Shown here: positions 58,464 to 64,000 of the stretch, piece after piece
How positions within the stretch are numbered: position 1 is the first letter of the stretch
Layout: every line of letters begins with the position of its first letter
NCBI GenBank assembly: GCA_024500155.1
Contig: CM044867.1
Location: forward strand, 10,801,632 to 10,865,631
Length of the DNA stretch: 64,000 nucleotides
From: Chenopodium formosanum
Taxonomy: Eukaryota > Streptophyta > Magnoliopsida > Caryophyllales > Amaranthaceae
Reading direction: 5' to 3'
The notes under the pieces: model-generated
The model's database searches: none
Told to the model about the DNA's origin: nothing
Seen by the model: the letters and a program-made list of their open reading frames with translations, nothing else
Made by a program: the position numbers and the translations under genes

Positions 58464-58875
58464 TGTTTGGGTCTAATTTATTCCAATTGGGCCTGGTCCA
58501 TAAATGATTCAATTTAAAGCCCAAGGTTCAAGATTCAACTCTCCATCAATGCTAAAGTCAAGGTCAGTCTACATGGCCAGCCCATTTGACTTAGGCCCAC
58601 TTCTCCAAGTTATGCAAAGGTATAAAAGCCATCAATTGTACCATTTTACATTCATTCACACATAGCCTCAAGCAATTAATTCTCTTGCATAGCTATTTCT
58701 CTCTACACATTGTACTAACTTTAGCATCGGAGGGGCCTTCCTCGACAACACCCCGAGGCTAGTTTACGTGTGTTTGCTGTGCAGGAAACCCTCGGCCCAA
58801 CATTACTTGGACCGAGCCTAGTCTTCACCACATCTTTGGACCTTCGGCAAGGTCCCATTGTTTTCACCCGAAACA
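58464..58875 (+). repeat. 3' LTR of element E
   Basis: 412 bp, partner of 47387-47799. Confidence 0.9.
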
Positions 58876-58956
58876 CGTTATACTTGAGGATTAAGCCTTT
58901 TCTTGTTGTGATTAGATTTGTCAAAAATCTAACCTCACCAACTCGATCTGATTTGA

Positions 58957-58958
<2 letters not shown>

Positions 58959-59049
<91 letters not shown>

Positions 59050-59194
59050 GTATATGTATATATGTATATATGTATATGTATATGTATATATGTATATGTA
59101 TATGTATATATATATGTATATATATATATATATAAGTATATTATATGTATATATATATATAATTATATTATATATATACATATACATATATATG

Positions 59195-59273
<79 letters not shown>

Positions 59274-59456
59274 TATGTATGTATATATGTATATGTATAT
59301 ATATATATGTATATGTATATGTATATATATATGTATATATATATATATATAAGTATATTATATGTATACATATATATAATTATATTATATATATACATAT
59401 ACATATATATGCTATACGTATATATATGTATATATATATATGTATGTATATATATG

Positions 59457-59490
<34 letters not shown>
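58959..59490. repeat. (TA/TG)n tract with 217-bp higher-order repeat
   Basis: Over 500 bp of TA and TG dinucleotides. A landmark block starting 'aagtatattatatg' and running to 'catatatatgctata' occurs at 59134 and again at 59351, a 217-bp offset, so the tract grew by segmental duplication as well as slippage. Confidence 0.88.
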
Positions 59491-60430
59491 AAAAATCACA
59501 TTTTGATTTGTATGGAAATATACTTTAGCGTAACTTATAAATTGACCCAAGTCGACTTGACCTGAATCGTCTTTACCAGATCGACTCAAAAACTTAAATT
59601 GAGACTTTGTAATTTTTGTGATGCATGCTTTAAATTCAATGTAGTTATACAAGTTATACAACCTTCATTTTAAAAAAGCTAAAATTGCCTTGAACAACAT
59701 AGAAGATTACTTGAGTGTTTTCAACAACAAAAATTTTAAGTAGAGCAATAAATAACATGAATTTTGGGAGTTGGGTGTCGTAAATGACGTAAATATTTTC
59801 CGGTGTCAAAGGTACAACCGGATTTTAGGTTTTTCTTTTCCCAATTAAATTAGCCTCACTTTCATTTCACATGAATATTCATATATGAAAAAAGTAACAT
59901 AAAATTTATGGTTGATGATGTTCTAATGCTTAAAATTGATCATTTCATTGAAATTGTGACTTTGATTAGGAAGAAAGGAGTTGAACTAAGGTTTTGGGGT
60001 CTCGCATAGCCTTTTCGAGCTTGGTTTGATTTCATGTTTAGAAGTTTGGTTTGATGATGAAAATGATGGATGCCAATTTATTATTCCATTTATTATTTAA
60101 CTCTAAAGAAAATAATTGCCTTAACCTTGAATAAATCCCAAACACAATAAATTGAGGAAGTACTTGCTCCTCTATTTAAAAATAAAAAGGAAATTATCAT
60201 TGGTACATCGTGGGTTTGGGCTTTTATCAACGATACATCTGCTTAAGTTTTAATTATCAGTAGTACACCTATAAATTCAACTAATTAAATACAGTAAGCA
60301 TTATGTTATTAAAAGTTAGTAATAGGTTAATTACATTCAATTTTGACCAATTTTTAACTCTCTCCTTTTTTTTTCCTTCCTTTTTTTCCCTTCCTATATT
60401 CAAAGTAATCCACCCACCTTTTTCATCATA
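59491..60430. other. Intergenic, nothing recognised
   Basis: No supported gene or element. AT-rich with short T runs near 60364. Confidence 0.4.
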
Positions 60431-60437
60431 GTATAAA

Positions 60438-60463
60438 CTAGTTTAAGTCCCGTGCATGCACGG
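60438..60463 (-). mobile_element. Helitron-like 3' terminus (candidate)
   Basis: On the minus strand a perfect 14-bp palindrome ccgtgcatgcacgg (60450-60463) is followed by a short spacer and CTAG then T (60437-60441). The 5' end was not found. Confidence 0.4.
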
Positions 60464-60889
60464 ATATTACAAAGATCGTTTTTTTTACAATTAATTGAAA
60501 AAATATTACACTGAACAATTGACATATATTATGTTTACATTTTGTGCATGAAAAAAAATAAGATTAATTGAATAAGTAATTTAATACACATAATAAATTT
60601 TAGTTACCATAATGATACTTGATTAGGTTGTACATATTTTTGATTCGATGATTAAGACTTTTCATAAATGTTTATTTGTTGGAAATTATTTTACCATAAC
60701 TTTAGATTTGTTTTAGTATAATTGAGTTCCTTATTATTGATAAATTAGACATGGACATGTTTTCTTTTATTTACCAAAATAAAAGATATTATTAGGTTCA
60801 TCGACAAAAATGGTAATTTAAGATATGCTTAGATTTAGTAAAAATTAAAATAAAATTGGTTGGAAACATTTTACCTTAGAATAACACGT

Positions 60890-60965
60890 GTCATTAAAGG
60901 TTTCGCTTTTAATATAGGTTTATAGATGTCATTAAAGGTTTCGCTTTTAATATAGGTTTATAGAT
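60890..60965. repeat. Perfect 38-bp tandem duplication
   Basis: Two identical copies (60890-60927, 60928-60965) beginning gtcattaaaggtttcgc. Confidence 0.9.
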
Positions 60966-61076
60966 GAAGCCCTCTCATTTTCTCTGATTATGAAGCAGCT
61001 TCATTTGGCTTTTTTTTTAAAAAAAATTTAATTTTTTATTTTTTTTTAAATAATTAACTCTATTATGCTTTACCCT

Positions 61077-61119
61077 TATATATATATATATATATACACG
61101 TGTATATATATATATACAC

Positions 61120-61182
<63 letters not shown>

Positions 61183-61195
61183 CACGTATATATTG
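61077..61195. repeat. (TA)n microsatellite with cacgtg interruptions
   Basis: TA repeats with two 'tacacgtgta' palindromes, immediately left of element F. Confidence 0.9.
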
Positions 61196-61199
61196 TATG

Positions 61200-61759
61200 T
61201 GTTTAGGGTAAAAATACCCCAGGTACGTGGCCCAATCTCATGGTGACACGTGGCCCAATAAACAGGCGACACGTGGCCCTATGAGAGTGAGACACGTGTC
61301 CACTTGTCATGGTGACACCTGTCAGCCATCTCTAAATGCCCCAATGCCGCAATCAGAATGAGAAAAGGGCCCTGATGACCTCAGGCCCAAATCCCGAGAA
61401 AACCTTGAAAGCCGTAAAACGGCGCCCCCCATGACACGTGGCGACCTCTGATTGCGCAGCCAATCATGTCACGAAATTCTAGGGCATAAACCCTAGAGGG
61501 GTACATGTTCCCACCCCTATAAATACCCCAATCATTTATGATGGGAGGGGGGGATTGTGACATAACATAAATATAGAGCATTAAAGAGCTCCAACTTCTC
61601 TCTACTTTCTCTCTCTAGCCTTTTCCGTTTCCGTTCGCTAACTTGAGCGTCGGAGGCGAATATTCCGATCACCGGAATATTCGTTATTTTGCAGGTGTCC
61701 GAGTCTTTGTCAGCAGAGCGCGACCAGTATCCGAGGGAATCACAAAAAACCCCGAAACA
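61200..61759 (+). repeat. 5' LTR of element F
   Basis: 560 bp, tgtttagggtaaaaatac... to ...accccgaaaca. TATA-like tataaata at 61518-61525. The conserved motif and hairpin lie at 61638-61683. The start is set by the tgtt end and by similarity to the LTR start of D. Confidence 0.82.
61657..61683 (+). promoter_or_regulatory. LTR stem-loop of element F
   Basis: A perfect 11-bp stem cgaatattccg/cggaatattcg with loop atcac, directly after 'gagcgtcggagg' and before 'ttttgcaggtg'. Confidence 0.65.
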
Positions 61760-61779
61760 TTTGGCGCCGTCTGTGGGGA
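61760..61779 (+). other. Primer binding site region of element F
   Basis: tttggcgccgtctgtgggga follows the LTR and differs from the D site at one base. Confidence 0.7.
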
Positions 61780-61792
61780 TACTCGTCCGTTA

Positions 61793-63311
61793 TGGCAATA
61801 GATGGTCAGACACCTAATTCTGGACCTCGTCCAGGCGAGGATGGATATGTAGAGGACATACGTACTACCATACACTAAAGCAATCCTTTGACTGCCTCAT
61901 TTGAAGAGGCCGAACAACCTACTGTTACTCCAGCTGCTTTAATGGCCGAGCTGACTAAGCTCCGCAAGGAGTTGGCGGCTACCCAGCAAAAGGGGAGAGG
62001 AGACACCTCTAAGAAAGCCAACAACAAGACTAACGCAACTGATGCTGGTAACACCCCATTCCGCCGTCCGCATGGAAGGTCTCCCGGAGTCCCACGGACC
62101 AACTTCTCTAGCCTACTGGCGAAAACACAGTCGGCTGGGGGGGGGGGGGGGGCAGACAACCAAAAAGAGTTGAGACTGAGCCGTCACAGCGTTTCAAAGA
62201 CGCAAGGGATTACATTCGGCACAGGCAAAGGGAGAGGGCCGCATACTCTGACACGGCCTCTACCCCAACCATGCCGGAGGAAGTCTCCAACCAATCTTTC
62301 TCCCAATACACCAACACGGCTGCTTCCAGCAAGAGCCATACTATTACTCCCCGTCCAATTCAACCATTGCCATATCAGCCCCCTTAAGAACTCAATGGGT
62401 TGATACAACCAACTCCCCAAGTTTTTGGGCAATATGGGTCGTATGGTCAGATGTTCGGCCAGACTCCCTACCTGGCTGGAACGTCCGCTCAGCCTCAGCC
62501 TATTGATTGGCAAATGTGTTTGTTGAATTTGGGAGATAAGCCGCCTCCGTTTTCGCAAGACATACTAGCATCCCCTCAACCAGCAAAAGTGAAGAGTGTA
62601 CTAGTGGGTGCCTATGATGGTACGGGCAACCTAGAAGAGCATGTTACCTCGTACAGGAACTTGATGTACTTGCAAAGTGTAGATGATGCTACATGGTGTA
62701 GATGCTTCCCGGCCACTCTCAAAGGGGTGGCCCAGGACTGGTTTAACAGCCTTCCAGCCGGATGCATCAATTGCTTTACCACCCTCAGTTTGTTGTTTGT
62801 GGGAAACTTCTCATACAACATCCCACCAAGAAAGACAAGTCTCAACTTGGCTACAATTGTCCAAGGAAAGAACGAAGGACTATGCTCGTACGTCCAAAGG
62901 TTTAACCAAGAAAAAGCCCAAATTCATAATCTTCCGGACGAAATGGCTTACTCAGAATTTCTCCGGGGATTAAGGCACAATGGTTTTAAGTTTGATTTGG
63001 TAAGAAAAAAGATTCGGTCATACACAGGTGTATTGCGGGAAGCCGAAGCCTATATTGAGGCCGCGGATTTATGTTCGCTCACCAAATCAGAACAGCCGGC
63101 CAAGGGGGTTGAGAAGAAGCAATCTTCTTAGCAAGACTCGGCCGGTCGAAAGAAAGAAGGAAACAAAAGAAAAGAAATCTGGGTAGCTGATGACAAGCAA
63201 CCCAGGTCAAAGAAAAGCAAGACGTACGAGCCTCAGTACGAGTTCAACAAGGATGGTTACTCCATTTTGATGGAGATAAAAGACAAGTTTGAGTTTGAGA
63301 AGCCTTAGCCT
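61793..63311 (+). pseudogene. Element F gag
   Basis: ATG at 61793; TAA at 61876-61878. A frame change occurs at a run of about 14 G near 62128-62141, and again before 62400. The capsid core is then open from 62400 to 63131 (WQMCLLNLGDKPP, LVGAYDGTGNLEEH, WCRCFPATLKGVAQDW, LCSYVQRFNQE). TAG codons at 63129-63131 and 63306-63308 interrupt the same frame that continues into protease. Confidence 0.8.
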
Positions 63312-63992
63312 TTGAGAGGCTCGGCCCAGTACAGAAACAAAAACAAGTATTGTCATTACCACAAGGATGTGGGTCATGACACGAATGAGTGTATCAACTT
63401 GAAGAGACTGTTGGATAAGTTGGCCGACAAGGGTCTGCTGAAACCCTATGTGACCAAGTCCAAATTCACCTTCAAGCGGACAGACAACACGTCCGAGAAA
63501 AAGCAACAAAGTGAAAAGAAGAATGACAAGGAAGATGATGGGAATAGCACTGATTCAGGTTTTATGGCCGTCATATCAGGAGGCTTTGCTTCAGGCGGCC
63601 CTACCATAAAAGGAATCAAGCAGGACGCTCAAAACCTGTCAAATGTGATGCAAACGGACGTTGTTAAGGCCGAGCCATTTCCTGAAGTGACCATAAGTGA
63701 GGCTGACCGTGGAGAGGTCAGAGCTTTGCACAATGATCCCATGGTCTTTGTAATGAAAATAGCAAATTTGAAGGTGGGACGGATATTGATTGATACGGGC
63801 AGTTCGGCCGATATCATAAGTCTCTCTGCCTTGAGGAATTTAAGCTTCCCAGAAGATGCTCTCCAAGATATAACTCACCCCTTAGTAGGATTTGGGGGGA
63901 ATGTCATTCATCCAGTTGGACGGATTGACCTTCCCATCCGTTTTGGGCAAAAGGGTGAGGAAGAGACATGGTCGTCCGTTTCCTTGTGGTAA
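63312..63992 (+). pseudogene. Element F zinc motif and protease, partial
   Basis: CHYHKDVGHDTNEC zinc-binding end of gag, a Lys/Asp/Glu-rich linker, then retropepsin VGRILIDTGSSADIISL with Asp-Thr-Gly encoded at 63792-63800. A small indel near 63955 shifts the frame, after which MVVRFLVVKEL is read in another frame. The domain continues past the window. Confidence 0.8.
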
Positions 63993-64000
63993 AAGAGTTG

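Larger units (their letters stand above)
47387..58875 (+). mobile_element. Element E: decayed Tat-type gypsy retrotransposon
   Basis: An 11.5-kb element with LTRs of 413 bp (47387-47799) and 412 bp (58464-58875), about 96.5 percent identical by eye (about 14 substitutions and 1 indel). Flanks cgtag and cgtta match only in the first three bases, so the target duplication is eroded or absent. It contains gag, protease, RT, two RNase H domains and integrase with a GPY motif on the plus strand, and an antisense coiled-coil accessory gene before the 3' LTR. Many nonsense codons and changed catalytic residues show it is dead. Confidence 0.9.
61200..64000 (+). mobile_element. Element F: Tat-type gypsy retrotransposon, cut by window end
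   Basis: 5' LTR, primer site, gag and the start of protease are visible; the rest lies outside the window. The coding part is closest to element D (shared gag core and GHDTN zinc motif) although the LTRs are only locally similar. Confidence 0.88.

Noticed and set aside
47382..58880. Target duplication for element E
   Set aside because: Flanks cgtag and cgtta agree only in three bases, so no clean duplication is claimed.
58770..59661. Several open frames rich in Tyr/Ile
   Set aside because: Translations of a (TA/TG)n microsatellite; the same applies at 42888-43097.

Overview
The window is repeat-dense eukaryotic DNA from a flowering plant, most likely a eudicot. The evidence is a five-exon CYP72A-type cytochrome P450 gene with plant GT-AG introns, Sirevirus-type copia and Tat-type gypsy retrotransposons, Stowaway, hAT and Mutator-like MITEs, a TRIM, a tRNA-derived SINE, and long (TA)n tracts. 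The species cannot be fixed from the sequence alone. No rRNA, host tRNA or CRISPR structures were seen, and there is no prokaryotic gene organisation.

Layout. 1-3.1 kb: a giant foldback repeat with arms of about 0.92 kb, the left arm split by a hAT MITE with a perfect 8-bp target duplication. 4.7-33.1 kb: a three-level nest. The outer element B is an old, non-coding copia-type LTR element (4708-33135, 5-bp TSD aaagc). Inside it sits C, a very young Sirevirus-like copia element on the minus strand (5790-16397, TSD ataat; its 1418-bp LTRs differ at 4 sites by eye). The 3' LTR of B carries a Stowaway MITE, and that MITE is itself split by D, a Tat-type gypsy element (21946-32703, TSD agaat). 33.6-41.6 kb: the only host gene that looks intact, a minus-strand CYP72A-like P450 of 521 codons in five exons. 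Every intron contains at least one identified transposable element or repeat. 41.8-47.3 kb: intergenic DNA with a poly(A)-tailed retroposed scrap, a minisatellite, a long (AT)n tract, a probable solo LTR of 1666 bp, a truncated MULE end and a Stowaway. 47.4-58.9 kb: E, a decayed Tat-type gypsy element. 58.9-59.5 kb: a (TA/TG)n tract with a 217-bp internal repeat. 61.2 kb to the window end: F, a third Tat-type gypsy element cut off by the window edge.

How the parts work together. C has gag, pol (one nonsense codon) and a 534-codon sense accessory ORF between pol and its 3' LTR. D and E have gag-protease-RT-RNase H-RNase H-integrase on the plus strand and, between pol and the 3' LTR, an antisense accessory gene. 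The D copy can be modelled as five exons with consistent splice sites. D and E are catalytically dead. The most interesting structural signal is a hairpin near the 3' end of the LTRs of D, E and F. It sits after a shared CGTCGGAGG-like motif and keeps its pairing although the stem sequence differs in each element. All counts of differences were made by eye.
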